The position numbers and the translations under genes were made by a program. The notes under the pieces are model-generated. The model worked only from the letters and a program-made list of their open reading frames with translations, ran no database searches and was not told the origin of the DNA. A stretch of 64,000 bases of DNA from JAUNSR01 sp036655355 (lineage in GTDB: Bacteria; Bacteroidota; Bacteroidia; Bacteroidales; JAUNSR01). How positions within the stretch are numbered: position 1 is the first letter of the stretch; each line of letters opens with the position of its first letter. The DNA lies in assembly GCA_036655355.1 (NCBI GenBank), contig JAVVQG010000005.1, positions 186,001 through 250,000 of the forward strand, written 5' to 3'. Positions 33,964-43,564 of the stretch are shown one piece after another.

Positions 33964-34006
33964 AAGAAAGGGGAAGGGAATTGATTCCTTTCCCTTTCTT
34001 TGTTTT
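33964..34006 (+). terminator. Terminator-like hairpin inside PUL1
   Basis: An imperfect purine/pyrimidine stem (AAGAAAGGG left arm, CCCTTTCTT right arm, 33964-34000) is followed by TGTTTTTA. It lies between the discoidin-like lipoprotein gene and the peptidase gene and may set the ratio between them. Confidence 0.65.
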
Positions 34007-34033
34007 TATTAGCAACCATAAATAAATAATTTC

Positions 34034-36808
34034 ATGAGAAACAAAATCTTTTCAATCCTACTAATTATCTCCTGTTTTATGATTGGATGTGGCAAAGCTG
34101 AAGAAAAGGTGCTTCCACCGGATACATTTGATATTGAAGAGAAACACCTCATTCAAGATTTCACACAGGAGTTAGGTAATGTTTCTATTCCGGTCAAGAC
34201 GAGCCTTAATAGTTCTCTTTGGACAGTAACATCCGAGGAAAGCTGGTGTCTGGTTTCTATTAAAGAAAACTCCATTCAATTGTTGGTTAAGAAAAATGAG
34301 GAACCCGATATACGTTCAACCATTGTAAAAGTAAAATCATCCGTTAAAAATTATGAGATCCGTGTCTCGCAATTAGGATATGGGAAAGCTATTCTCGTAA
34401 ATACCAATGCAGCAACTTTAAATTCCGCTGGAGGTGAATTTGAAATAAAGGTTACAGCAAATGTGGAATATAAAAGCGAGTTAAGTGCTGACTCTGATTG
34501 GATATCCGATTTATCAAGAACACGTGCTTTGGTTGAAAAAAGTCTTTCATTTGATGTATCAGAAAATGTAGGCTATGAAGCCCGTACGGCTATTATCTCA
34601 TTCGTTTGCACTAGCGACAAAAATGTAAATGCTGCTTGTACGATTACTCAGAACGGACGCTCGGGGTCTGTAGGAAACGTAGAATTAGAAGATGATATCT
34701 ATATCAAACCTACCGGTGGAAAAGCGAGTGAAGCACAACCGGGTCAAGATATTGATCGCTGTTATGATCGCTCTTTTACTGATAATGCCTATCATTCACG
34801 ATGGAATCAGTCAGCTAATTTCCCGGTAACATTAGAATTTTATTTCGACGGCACTGAAACAATTGATTATATTATATACCATACCCGTTCTGGAAACGGA
34901 AATTTTGGTGAATTAGATATATTTACGGCTACGATTGATGAGCCAGAATACAAACTATACGGATCTTTCGATTTCCATATGCAGAATGACGCGAGCAAGG
35001 TTACTTTCAAAGACGGAATTTCCAAGGCAACAAAAATAAAATTTTCAGTTAAAAGCGGAGCTGGTAATTACGTAAGTTGCCAGGAAATGGAATTTTTCAA
35101 AAAGAATACTGATAAAAAGCTAGACACTCAGCTCTTGACTGTCTTTAAAGATCTAACCTGTACTGAATTGAAAGAGGGTGTGAATGCCTCACTAATCAAT
35201 ACATTGCCCGGTTTCTTCGCCAAGGTAGCTTTCTCCTTAAAGAATAACACCTATGATGAACATGAAAAGTCTTTCCGTATTCGCAATTACAAACCATATA
35301 GTGATGTAGAAGTCTGGGCTCGAAAATTGATGACTAAACGCTATAGTAATTTGAATAACTGTACGGGGATATATGCAAATCAAGGCGATACCGTAATTGT
35401 TCTACTTGGAAATACACATGGTAATAAAATCGCGATTCAGTCAATTGAAGAAGTAGATCCGGCTGGTGAAACTTATTTTCTGGAAGAAGGAGTAAATAGA
35501 ATTGTCATGCGTAAAACCGGGCTCCTTTATATCATGTACAATACGGACCTTACTAGCGTGAATGCTAAGCCTATTACAATCCACATTCCTACCGGAAGCG
35601 GGATAGTGAATGGGTTCTTTGATTTGAAAGAACATCAGACAGATGAAAAATATGCAGAACTTCTTTCTAAAGCGACATATAAGTATTTCTGTATTCGCGG
35701 AGACAAAATTATGTTTAAATTTCACCTTAGTTCTCTCAATCAATATGTAAAGAACAATATTTTGAGTGCTATTACACTGTGGGATAACATGGTAGGTTGG
35801 CAACAGGAATTAATGGGAATTGAGAATGTTCGGCCTTCGCAGGTTAACAACCATATGTTCGCAATCTCTCCTGAAGAGGGCTATATGTGGGCCTCCGATT
35901 ATCGAATCGGGTTCGTCTATACGTATCTTGGTAATATCCTGCTTTATGATAATGTAATGGCCGCGAAAGACAATGCATGGGGACCTGCTCATGAAATCGG
36001 ACACGTACATCAATCAGCAATAAATTGGCCGAGTTGTACTGAGTCTTCAAATAATTTGTTTTCAAATTATACACTTTATAAACTTGGGAAATATTGCTCC
36101 CGTGGTAGTGCTCTTAGCCAACGGGCTAAACTGATTAATGTGGAAAATGAATGTTGGGCCATTCTCTCTGATAATGAATTGCGTATGCGTATTCATTGGC
36201 AGTTGTGGAATTATTATCACCGTTGCGGGTATAAGACTGATTTCTACCAACAACTCTTCAAAGCTCTTCGCGAAGATCCGATGACATACACTGATCCGGG
36301 ATCTGCACAACTTCATTTTGCAAAGAAAGTTTGTAAGATTACAAATGAGAATCTGACAGATTTCTTTGAGGCATGGGGATTCTTTAAAACTGTAAATACA
36401 GTTATAAACGATTATGGTGATTATACATACATTGTGACTCAGGCCATGATTGACGATACTAAAAATGAACTTTCAAAATATCCTGCTCCAAAACATGCCT
36501 TTCAATACCTAGAAGACCGAAAAGTTGGTGATGTTGGGCTCGATATAACTCCAGGTGATGTGGGGCATTACTCTCAATTCGAAAAGAATACAAAAATCAC
36601 AAAAACACCCACATATACTAGAAACGGACAACAAATTGCGATTAAAAATGGAGATGAAGCTGTAGCTTTTGAGATAAAGAATGGGTCCAAAATCATATTC
36701 TTCTCAAACTCATTTGAATTTGAAGTTCCGGCAAATGTTTCCCTCTCAGGTAGTTCAATTTTTGCCGTTCAAGCAGATGGTAAAAGGATAGCTATTCAAA
36801 AACAATAA
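34034..36808 (+). CDS. M60-like gluzincin peptidase lipoprotein with BACON domains (PUL1)
   Basis: 924 residues. The lipoprotein signal ends at cysteine 19 (LLIISCFMIGC). BACON-type domains lie at about 45-115 (WTVTSEESWCLVSIKENSI; YEIRVSQLG) and about 120-215 (SADSDWISDLSRTRALVEKS; AACTITQNGRSG). A discoidin-like module covers about 220-355 (CYDRSFTDNAYHSRWNQSAN). The catalytic M60 region follows, with the zinc motif HEIGH at residues 653-657 in WGPAHEIGHVHQSAINWPSC and downstream glutamates. M60-like enzymes of gut bacteria cut O-glycosylated proteins such as mucins. The lipid anchor and the SusCD pair suggest surface release of glycopeptides that are then imported. The architecture is close to B. 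thetaiotaomicron BT4244 as I recall it. The substrate is inferred. Confidence 0.87.
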   Translation: MRNKIFSILLIISCFMIGCGKAEEKVLPPDTFDIEEKHLIQDFTQELGNVSIPVKTSLNSSLWTVTSEESWCLVSIKENSIQLLVKKNEEPDIRSTIVKVKSSVKNYEIRVSQLGYGKAILVNTNAATLNSAGGEFEIKVTANVEYKSELSADSDWISDLSRTRALVEKSLSFDVSENVGYEARTAIISFVCTSDKNVNAACTITQNGRSGSVGNVELEDDIYIKPTGGKASEAQPGQDIDRCYDRSFTDNAYHSRWNQSANFPVTLEFYFDGTETIDYIIYHTRSGNGNFGELDIFTATIDEPEYKLYGSFDFHMQNDASKVTFKDGISKATKIKFSVKSGAGNYVSCQEMEFFKKNTDKKLDTQLLTVFKDLTCTELKEGVNASLINTLPGFFAKVAFSLKNNTYDEHEKSFRIRNYKPYSDVEVWARKLMTKRYSNLNNCTGIYANQGDTVIVLLGNTHGNKIAIQSIEEVDPAGETYFLEEGVNRIVMRKTGLLYIMYNTDLTSVNAKPITIHIPTGSGIVNGFFDLKEHQTDEKYAELLSKATYKYFCIRGDKIMFKFHLSSLNQYVKNNILSAITLWDNMVGWQQELMGIENVRPSQVNNHMFAISPEEGYMWASDYRIGFVYTYLGNILLYDNVMAAKDNAWGPAHEIGHVHQSAINWPSCTESSNNLFSNYTLYKLGKYCSRGSALSQRAKLINVENECWAILSDNELRMRIHWQLWNYYHRCGYKTDFYQQLFKALREDPMTYTDPGSAQLHFAKKVCKITNENLTDFFEAWGFFKTVNTVINDYGDYTYIVTQAMIDDTKNELSKYPAPKHAFQYLEDRKVGDVGLDITPGDVGHYSQFEKNTKITKTPTYTRNGQQIAIKNGDEAVAFEIKNGSKIIFFSNSFEFEVPANVSLSGSSIFAVQADGKRIAIQKQ

Positions 36809-36835
36809 GTAATCATTCCAAGTGATATTGGTAAA

Positions 36836-36867
36836 ATGGATGTCTTGACAAGACATCCATTTTTTTT
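36836..36867 (+). terminator. Terminator of PUL1
   Basis: ATGGATGTCTTG and CAAGACATCCAT form a perfect inverted repeat (36836-36860) followed by seven or eight T residues. It abuts the duplicated regulatory block of PUL2, which begins one or two bases later. Confidence 0.92.
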
Positions 36868-36868
36868 A

Positions 36869-37133
36869 TAACAACTAATATCATTTACCTAAATGATAAA
36901 GAAAGATGGGAAAGCAAGCTTGAATTTAAGCTATAAATGTTGTAGGATTATTTTTTAAAAATATTTTAATTAATATTTGAACTTAAAAATTAAATGTGTT
37001 TATATTTGGAAAAACACAAAAAACAACACAACTAGCTGTTTGACTTTCGAAATATTTAGCTGACACAAAGCCCAACAGAGAATATATTCGACAATAAGCT
37101 TACATCACCTTACAATCTAATTACTTATCATCT
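36869..37133 (+). promoter_or_regulatory. Upstream regulatory module of PUL2 (copy B of the duplicated block)
   Basis: 36869-36960 is identical to 26969-27060. It has the palindrome TATCATTT-ACCT-AAATGATA (36879-36898), then the promoter TTTG (36976-36979), 21 bp, TATATTTG (37001-37008). The leader to the susC ATG at 37134 would be about 120 nt. In this copy the downstream susC start codon is intact. Confidence 0.87.
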
Positions 37134-40100
37134 ATGAACAAAAAGAAATTACAAAGCCAAAGTAAACTGGCTCTTTCCTGCTGTTTGTTATTCGCTCCCT
37201 TGGCGATATCTGCTGTTCCGGTGTCATCCGAACGCGGAGAACTGACCATCTCGAGTAACGCTACGGTACAGCAAAACAAAAAAGTGACCGGAACTATCGT
37301 TGATAGTAAGACCGGAGAGGCGATCATCGGAGCGAATGTTATTGTAGAGGGTACCACCATCGGTACGGTAACTGATTTTGACGGAAACTTCACCCTCGAG
37401 GTTCCTCAGAATGGCAATCTGGTAATTTCCTCTATCGGCTACATCCGACAAACAATCAAACCAACCGGAAACAAGCTGAATATTAAACTTGCTGAAGACA
37501 ATCAGAACCTCGAAGAAGTTATCGTTGTAGGATACAGTTCTCAGAAAAAAGAAAGTCTTACAGGCTCCATGCAGAGCATTAAAAAAGAAAAATTAACCGA
37601 CATCACCACTCCTTCTGTTGAAAATATGCTCAACGGAAAGGCACCGGGTGTATATGTTTCTCCCGGTTCAGGACAACCCGGCTCTACCGGATCAATCATC
37701 ATTCGCGGGAAATCAACAATCAACGGTAGTACCGACCCACTTTGGGTGATCGACGGGGTGATTGTGGGTAGCGGATCGGGAGCCTTGAATCCTGCCGATA
37801 TCGAAACCATGACTATCCTAAAAGATGCGGCCTCTACCGCAATCTATGGATCTCAAGGAGCAAACGGCGTAATCGTGGTAACGACGAAGAAAGGGCGTAT
37901 GGGAGAAGCCACAATTAATGCTTCGGTAAAACTGGGGATCACGCAGCTTAATTCCGGAAATCTCAAGGTGATGAACGGTGCCGAATTATACGATTTGTAT
38001 AGTAATTTCTCTAATGTTGACCAAGTCTCATTCCCGCGATGGAACGAAGAACTTCGAAATAGCAATTTCAGTTGGTGGGATCATGCCACAAAGAATGGTT
38101 TCGCTCAGGATTATAATGTATCGATTGCCGGAGGAACCGAAAAAATGAGTACGTTCATCTCTTTGGGGATGTACGATGAAAGCGGGGCTGTAAAAGGATA
38201 TGACTTCCGTCGTTTCAACACCCGTTTCAATGTTTCATACAAACCATATGAGTGGTTGACATTGAAGCCGTTGATTGCCGCATCCAGAAGAGACATCGAT
38301 GACGCACAGTATTCGGTTAGTTCCATGTATTCGAATTTGCCGTGGGACTCCCCTTATGATGAAGACGGAAATATCGTTCCTCATTATTCGCCGCTTTGGG
38401 TGAACAGCAACAGTACGAATTACATGTATGATTTGCAATGGAATCACGGAGCATCTCTCAACTATGAATTTATGGGGAATTTTGACTTTGATGTGAAATT
38501 CACGGATTGGTTGACTTTCTCTTCAGTAAACAACTTCAAATTTCAAAGTGCTTCTACGAATACCTATTCCGACCCGCGTTCATCAAGTGCGATGGGTGTG
38601 AAAGGGCGTTTGTATGAATATCAAAGCACGATGGAACGCCGCTATACCAACCAAATCCTTCGTTTCAACAAATCATTTGACAAACATTCGGTGAATGCCT
38701 TGGTGGCTTATGAATTCAACGATTACAGTGCGAAAGCGATCATGGCTCAAGGAACGGGACTTATTCCCGGATTCGAAGTGCTTGATGTTACGGCTGTTCC
38801 CGAGAAAGTAGGCGGAAGTAAGAATGAATGGGCTGTTCAGTCAGTATTGTTCAATGGGAATTACATGTACGACAGCAAATACATGGCTCAACTCTCTCTT
38901 CGCCGAGACGGAGCATCAAACTTCGGTGATAATCAAAAATATGGAAATTTCTTCTCCGTAAGTGGAGGTTGGAACATCAACCGCGAAGCTTTTTTCCAGG
39001 CAGAATGGGTTGACCAATTAAAATTGCGTGCCTCTTACGGTTCTGTCGGAAACAGACCTACATCGTTGTATCCTCAATACGACCTATACTCCGTATCACA
39101 GAGTTACAACGAAAATTCAGGTGCATTAATTTCTCAAATCGGGAACAGAGACCTAACGTGGGAGAAGACCTATACGACCGGTATAGGGGTTGATTTTGCT
39201 GCATTCAACCGTTTGCGTATTACTGCCGATTACTACGACAAAAGAACCTCAAACCTGCTTTATCAGGTTCCCGTGTCGGGTGTGACCGGAGTAACTTCTA
39301 TCTGGCAAAATGTAGGAGAAGTGAGCAATAAAGGTTTCGAAATAGCCGTAAGCGGCGATATCATCGCTCGGAAGGATTTATTCTGGACTGTCGATGCCAA
39401 TATCGGTCTGAATCGTAACAAGGTGCAGAAACTATACAGCGGAAAAGATCAGATGATCGTATCAGATGGCAGTGGAATTGCCGGTTCAGCAGGGCGATTA
39501 CTTCGTAAAGGGTTGGATGCGGATACGTGGTATTTGCGCGAATGGGCAGGTGTAGATGTGGAAAACGGATCCCCTCTTTGGTATAAAACCGTAACCGATG
39601 CAAACGGCAACAAAACAAGAGAAACCACCTCAAAATATGCTGAGGCTGACGAAGTAACTTGCGGAGCTTATACGCCCGACTTCTTTGGGGGATTCTCTAC
39701 AAACCTAACGTATAAGAACTTTGATTTGTCTGCAGTATTCGGCTACTCGGTAGGTGGCAAAATCTACAACTATACAAGACAGGAATATGATTCAGACGGT
39801 GCTTATTCAGACCGTAATCAGATGAGATTACAAGATGGCTGGACTCGTTGGGAAAAACCGGGCGATATCGCTACACATCCGGTAGCGGCATACAATAACA
39901 AATCCAATTCCAACAAATGTTCGTCACGCTACCTCGAGGATGGCGACTATTTAAAAATGAGAAGTCTGACTGTAGGATACAACCTTGCTTTACCACAATA
40001 TTATGTGAAAAACCTGCGTCTTTTCTTCTCGGGTGAGAACTTATTCACAATAACTAATTATTCGGGAGTGGATCCTGAGATTCCGCCGGTAGACGGAAGA

Positions 40101-40172
40101 ATCATCGGTACAACTACTACCGTATATCCTTCTACCCGTAAATTTATGTTTGGTATTAATATTACCCTTTAA
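37134..40172 (+). CDS. SusC-like TonB-dependent outer-membrane transporter (PUL2)
   Basis: 1012 residues. A signal peptide (LALSCCLLFAPLAISAVPVS) leads to a carboxypeptidase-regulatory-like domain (VTGTIVDSKTGEAIIGANVI; TVTDFDGNFTLEV) and a TonB-box region (EEVIVVGYSSQKKESLTGSM). The plug shows MLNGKAPGVYVSPGSGQPGS, IIRGKSTING, LWVIDGVIVGS and TILKDAASTAIYGSQGANGV. The barrel ends TRKFMFGINITL. It imports an oligosaccharide with the SusD-like protein encoded 12 bp downstream. It is not a close copy of the PUL1 SusC despite their identical upstream blocks, so the shared DNA is regulatory and not a recent duplication of the whole locus. The sulfatase at the end of the locus suggests a sulfated substrate. 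Confidence 0.95.
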   Translation: MNKKKLQSQSKLALSCCLLFAPLAISAVPVSSERGELTISSNATVQQNKKVTGTIVDSKTGEAIIGANVIVEGTTIGTVTDFDGNFTLEVPQNGNLVISSIGYIRQTIKPTGNKLNIKLAEDNQNLEEVIVVGYSSQKKESLTGSMQSIKKEKLTDITTPSVENMLNGKAPGVYVSPGSGQPGSTGSIIIRGKSTINGSTDPLWVIDGVIVGSGSGALNPADIETMTILKDAASTAIYGSQGANGVIVVTTKKGRMGEATINASVKLGITQLNSGNLKVMNGAELYDLYSNFSNVDQVSFPRWNEELRNSNFSWWDHATKNGFAQDYNVSIAGGTEKMSTFISLGMYDESGAVKGYDFRRFNTRFNVSYKPYEWLTLKPLIAASRRDIDDAQYSVSSMYSNLPWDSPYDEDGNIVPHYSPLWVNSNSTNYMYDLQWNHGASLNYEFMGNFDFDVKFTDWLTFSSVNNFKFQSASTNTYSDPRSSSAMGVKGRLYEYQSTMERRYTNQILRFNKSFDKHSVNALVAYEFNDYSAKAIMAQGTGLIPGFEVLDVTAVPEKVGGSKNEWAVQSVLFNGNYMYDSKYMAQLSLRRDGASNFGDNQKYGNFFSVSGGWNINREAFFQAEWVDQLKLRASYGSVGNRPTSLYPQYDLYSVSQSYNENSGALISQIGNRDLTWEKTYTTGIGVDFAAFNRLRITADYYDKRTSNLLYQVPVSGVTGVTSIWQNVGEVSNKGFEIAVSGDIIARKDLFWTVDANIGLNRNKVQKLYSGKDQMIVSDGSGIAGSAGRLLRKGLDADTWYLREWAGVDVENGSPLWYKTVTDANGNKTRETTSKYAEADEVTCGAYTPDFFGGFSTNLTYKNFDLSAVFGYSVGGKIYNYTRQEYDSDGAYSDRNQMRLQDGWTRWEKPGDIATHPVAAYNNKSNSNKCSSRYLEDGDYLKMRSLTVGYNLALPQYYVKNLRLFFSGENLFTITNYSGVDPEIPPVDGRIIGTTTTVYPSTRKFMFGINITL

Positions 40173-40184
40173 TCAAGAAAACGC

Positions 40185-41921
40185 ATGAAAAAGATAGCTT
40201 CTTTATTTTTCGCCGCGAGTTGTTGCTTTACAGCTTGCGATATTGACCGGTTTCCTTATGGAAGTATGCCGGCTGAGACAATCGTTTCCGATCCGGAGGC
40301 CTCACTTGAGGGATTATTGAACGGATGTTACGCCCAATTGAAAGGGTGGTCCGATGTAATGCACCGCTGTGGAGAATATGCGGGAGACAATATGATGATT
40401 CGCGGTACTTCTACCGACTCTTTCTACGAGTTCATCTCCTATTCTCGAACTCCGAATAACGGACGGTTACAGACATTTTGGGATAACAGTTATAAGATTA
40501 TCGCCCAGTCCTCAAATATACTGAATATGGTTCCGGAGGGTAAAAGTGAGGAAATCGACCAAAAATTGGGTGAGTGTTATTTCCTGCGCGGGCTCATGTA
40601 TTTCTACCTCTGTCGCGCCTACGGTCGTCCTTATTACCAAAGTCCCGAAACCAATCTTGGGGTACCCATCGTGAATGGTACGCCGGATGATCCGATTAAT
40701 GCGAAGTTACCGGATCGATCTTCCGTGAAAGACACCTATGCCCAAGCCATTGCCGATCTTGAAAAAGCAGAAATGCTACTGACTCAGGAAAACAGTTCGA
40801 TTTATGGGACACGTGAAGCGGCACAGGCGATATTATCGCGCATTTACCTCTACATGAGCGGCACCTATGAGAATCCAAACTCTGAATACGCTTCAAAATG
40901 TATTGAATATGCAGATAAAGTGATTGAATCTGGAAAATTCTCACTACTGGCGCGTGCAGATTTCATGAAATACAACTCCTTTGCTCCGGAACAAAATAAA
41001 GAAACCATCTTTGCCGTAAAACGTGTCGCGTCCGAATTCTCAGGCTTTGATCATTATTACGGAATTGGTGGTATGTATGGCAATATCGGCGGAATGGGCT
41101 GGGGTGAAATGTATGCCAGCGCAAAATACATCAGCCTATTGGATGAAACAGGTCGCAACGACTGGGCTAACAACAAAATCACAGATGCCCGTGCCGCTTT
41201 TATCGAGCCTCAGTACGCAAGTAATACCAAAGTGTTCAGATTCATCCGGAACTTCTACACGAACGGTACGCTATCAAATATGAATTACGTTCAAGATTCC
41301 GTTCGAATTACAGATGAGAAGGTCGAGTGCTGGGAAACGGTCTTAAATGAGAATACATCGAAATATGACCGTACCTATTATGAACTGACGCCCGTTAATG
41401 AAGAACAGGGCATCTATTCAATCAATTATTCAGATGGCAATACCTATACCGGAGTGATCGACAAAATGATGAAGCTAAACCGTGTATATCCGATGTTTTA
41501 CATCTCGAAATGTTCTCGTGAGACTGAAGAATCGCACCTGCATTCACCGATTATTTCGCGCTTGGCGGAGGTTTATCTAAACAAAGCAGAAGCCGCGTAT
41601 AAAAAAGGAGATATGGGAACTGCTCTTGAAGCATTGAATCTGATTCGCGAACGCTCACTACCGGGTGAAGGATATGCTACATTAGATGCCGCTACCGGTC
41701 ATGAGTTGATTGACAAAGAACGCCAATTGGAATTGGCATATCAGGCCGAACGTAGTTATGATGTGTACCGTAACGGTAAATCCTTAACCCGACTATATCC
41801 GGGCCCGCACAATATATCCGAAGAGGTAAGTGCAAAAGACTACCGTGTGGTTTATTACATTCCACAATCGGCGATCAATGCCTATGGCAGTCCGCTTACT
41901 CAGAATCCAAGTAGTAATTAA
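40185..41921 (+). CDS. SusD-like surface glycan-binding lipoprotein (PUL2)
   Basis: 578 residues with the lipoprotein signal MKKIASLFFAASCCFTAC (lipid cysteine 18). SusD/RagB features are SLEGLLNGCYAQLKGWSDVM, YKIIAQSSNILNMV, ECYFLRGLMYFYLCRAYGRP and the C-terminal RLAEVYLNKAEAAYKKGDMG and ERQLELAYQAERSYDVYRNG. It lies 12 bp after its susC. A perfect hairpin with a weak T run follows at 41946-41981, before the sulfatase gene. The product would sit on the cell surface as the lid of the transporter. Confidence 0.95.
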   Translation: MKKIASLFFAASCCFTACDIDRFPYGSMPAETIVSDPEASLEGLLNGCYAQLKGWSDVMHRCGEYAGDNMMIRGTSTDSFYEFISYSRTPNNGRLQTFWDNSYKIIAQSSNILNMVPEGKSEEIDQKLGECYFLRGLMYFYLCRAYGRPYYQSPETNLGVPIVNGTPDDPINAKLPDRSSVKDTYAQAIADLEKAEMLLTQENSSIYGTREAAQAILSRIYLYMSGTYENPNSEYASKCIEYADKVIESGKFSLLARADFMKYNSFAPEQNKETIFAVKRVASEFSGFDHYYGIGGMYGNIGGMGWGEMYASAKYISLLDETGRNDWANNKITDARAAFIEPQYASNTKVFRFIRNFYTNGTLSNMNYVQDSVRITDEKVECWETVLNENTSKYDRTYYELTPVNEEQGIYSINYSDGNTYTGVIDKMMKLNRVYPMFYISKCSRETEESHLHSPIISRLAEVYLNKAEAAYKKGDMGTALEALNLIRERSLPGEGYATLDAATGHELIDKERQLELAYQAERSYDVYRNGKSLTRLYPGPHNISEEVSAKDYRVVYYIPQSAINAYGSPLTQNPSSN

Positions 41922-41945
41922 TCCATAAGGAATAAATAAAAATAT

Positions 41946-41986
41946 CACCCCTTAGAGGTTCTTTTGAATCTCTAAGGGGTGGTTTG
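41946..41986 (+). terminator. Hairpin between PUL2 susD and the sulfatase (weak terminator/attenuator)
   Basis: A 15-16-bp stem (41946-41961 with 41966-41981, one mismatch) closes on TTTT. It is followed by GTTTGTTGTT rather than an unbroken T run, so partial read-through into the sulfatase gene is likely. Confidence 0.65.
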
Positions 41987-42016
41987 TTGTTCCACAAAAA
42001 ACAAAACCTTCAGCCT

Positions 42017-43498
42017 ATGAACCTCTCAAAACACGGAATCTTACCAACCTTAACGCTTTTGACCTCCATCTCAACGTTCGCTCACGGAGCTGAACCGGAA
42101 AAAAGACCAAACATCATTATCATCATGGCTGACGATCTCGGCTTCGGCGACCTCAGTTGCTATGGTGCGAAACGAATTCAGACACCGGGAATGGATCGTT
42201 TGGCAAAAGAGGGATTACAACACCTAAACGGACATGCATCATCGGCTACAAGTACTCCCAGCCGATTCGCGATGCTGACCGGAATGTATCCTTTTCGGGT
42301 AGGAGCAGCAATCTTACCGGGAGATGCTCCGATGCTGATCACCGAAAAGATGAATACGCTTCCCGCGATGTTGAAATCGGCCGGGTATGCTACGGGGGTA
42401 GTGGGGAAATGGCATCTCGGGCTGGGGAATGGAAATATGAATTGGAATGAACCGATTACACCCTCTCCCAACCAGATCGGTTTTGACTACTCTTACATCA
42501 TGGCAGCAACCAATGACCGCGTGCCTACGGTTTATGTAAAAAACGGATCCGTGGTAAACCTAGACCCCAATGATCCGATCGAAGTGAGTTATAAGAATAA
42601 TTTTCCGGGTGAACCAACCGGGAAAGAGAATCCCGAACTGCTGAGAATGCATCCAAGTGTAGGACATAACATGTCTATCACAAACGGGATTCCGCGTATC
42701 GGATATATGAAAGGTGGAAAGTCAGCCCTTTGGGAAGATGAAACGATGTATGAGGTTTTTCTTGATGAAGCTAAAAACTTTGTTTCCGATCATCAGAAAG
42801 AACCTTTCTTCCTCTATTATGCATTGCACCAACCACACGTCCCCCGTTTGCCCAATGAAAAATTTGCAGGCAAATCGCAGTTAGGTCCACGCGGAGATGT
42901 GATTCTTGAAGCCGACTGGTGTGTTGAGCAATTCTTAAAACATTTGGATGAACTGGGATTGACTAAAAATACGTTGGTGATTCTTACCAGTGATAATGGT
43001 CCGGTTTTGGATGACGGCTACAAAGATGAAGCGGTTGAACGCAACGGCGATCACCGTCCGGCGGGACCCTACCGCGGATGGAAAACCGCTCCTTATGAGG
43101 GAGGAACCTGTGTTCCGATGCTGGTACGTTGGCCGGGACACATTCAGGCAGGCCAAACTTCGGAAGCACTGATCGCTCAAATGGATTTCACCCAAAGTTT
43201 TGCCGCTTTATTAAATAAGGATTATCAAACACCCGATGGCGAAAATGTAGCAGAAGCTCTTATCGGCTCCTCTCCGAAAGGGCGAGAACGTCTCGTTTTG
43301 GAAGGATATGGAAAGAGTATTTGGATTAAAGAGGGCGATTGGGCCTGCATTCCTTCTTATACAAACAGACAGGGTAAAGTGTTCCCTGCCGAACTATATG
43401 ACCTCAAGAACGATGTCGCTCAACAAACAAACCTTGCAGAAAAACACCCGGATAAGGTACGTGCGTTAACCGCTAAATTAGAAGAAGTGAGAAAGTGA
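42017..43498 (+). CDS. Serine-type sulfatase (PUL2)
   Basis: 493 residues from the ATG at 42017. The frame extends to a TTG at 41984, but only the ATG gives a sensible signal peptide (LPTLTLLTSISTFAHGAE). Sulfatase (S1 family) motifs are the metal-binding IIIMADDLGFGDLSCYG, the maturation site S79-T-P-S-R83 (TSTPSRFAMLTG), VVGKWHLGLGNG and TLVILTSDNGP. The active-site formylglycine would come from serine 79, so the protein needs an anaerobic sulfatase-maturating enzyme. None is in the window. It would act in the periplasm on a sulfated sugar. The position 3' of susCD supports a sulfated glycan as PUL2 substrate. It is closest in style to GalNAc/GlcNAc-6-sulfatase-like enzymes, but specificity cannot be read here. 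Confidence 0.9.
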   Translation: MNLSKHGILPTLTLLTSISTFAHGAEPEKRPNIIIIMADDLGFGDLSCYGAKRIQTPGMDRLAKEGLQHLNGHASSATSTPSRFAMLTGMYPFRVGAAILPGDAPMLITEKMNTLPAMLKSAGYATGVVGKWHLGLGNGNMNWNEPITPSPNQIGFDYSYIMAATNDRVPTVYVKNGSVVNLDPNDPIEVSYKNNFPGEPTGKENPELLRMHPSVGHNMSITNGIPRIGYMKGGKSALWEDETMYEVFLDEAKNFVSDHQKEPFFLYYALHQPHVPRLPNEKFAGKSQLGPRGDVILEADWCVEQFLKHLDELGLTKNTLVILTSDNGPVLDDGYKDEAVERNGDHRPAGPYRGWKTAPYEGGTCVPMLVRWPGHIQAGQTSEALIAQMDFTQSFAALLNKDYQTPDGENVAEALIGSSPKGRERLVLEGYGKSIWIKEGDWACIPSYTNRQGKVFPAELYDLKNDVAQQTNLAEKHPDKVRALTAKLEEVRK

Positions 43499-43520
43499 TT
43501 CTCCGAATGCGCTTGGCAAG

Positions 43521-43550
43521 AAAAAAGCCCTCTTCAAAATTGAAGAGGGC
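43521..43550 (-). terminator. Terminator of PUL3 (convergent with PUL2)
   Basis: A perfect 10-bp stem GCCCTCTTCA/TGAAGAGGGC (43527-43536 with 43541-43550). On the minus strand it is followed by six T residues (43521-43526). It lies between the convergent sulfatase and susD genes. Confidence 0.9.
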
Positions 43551-43564
43551 ATAATATAGGCGCC

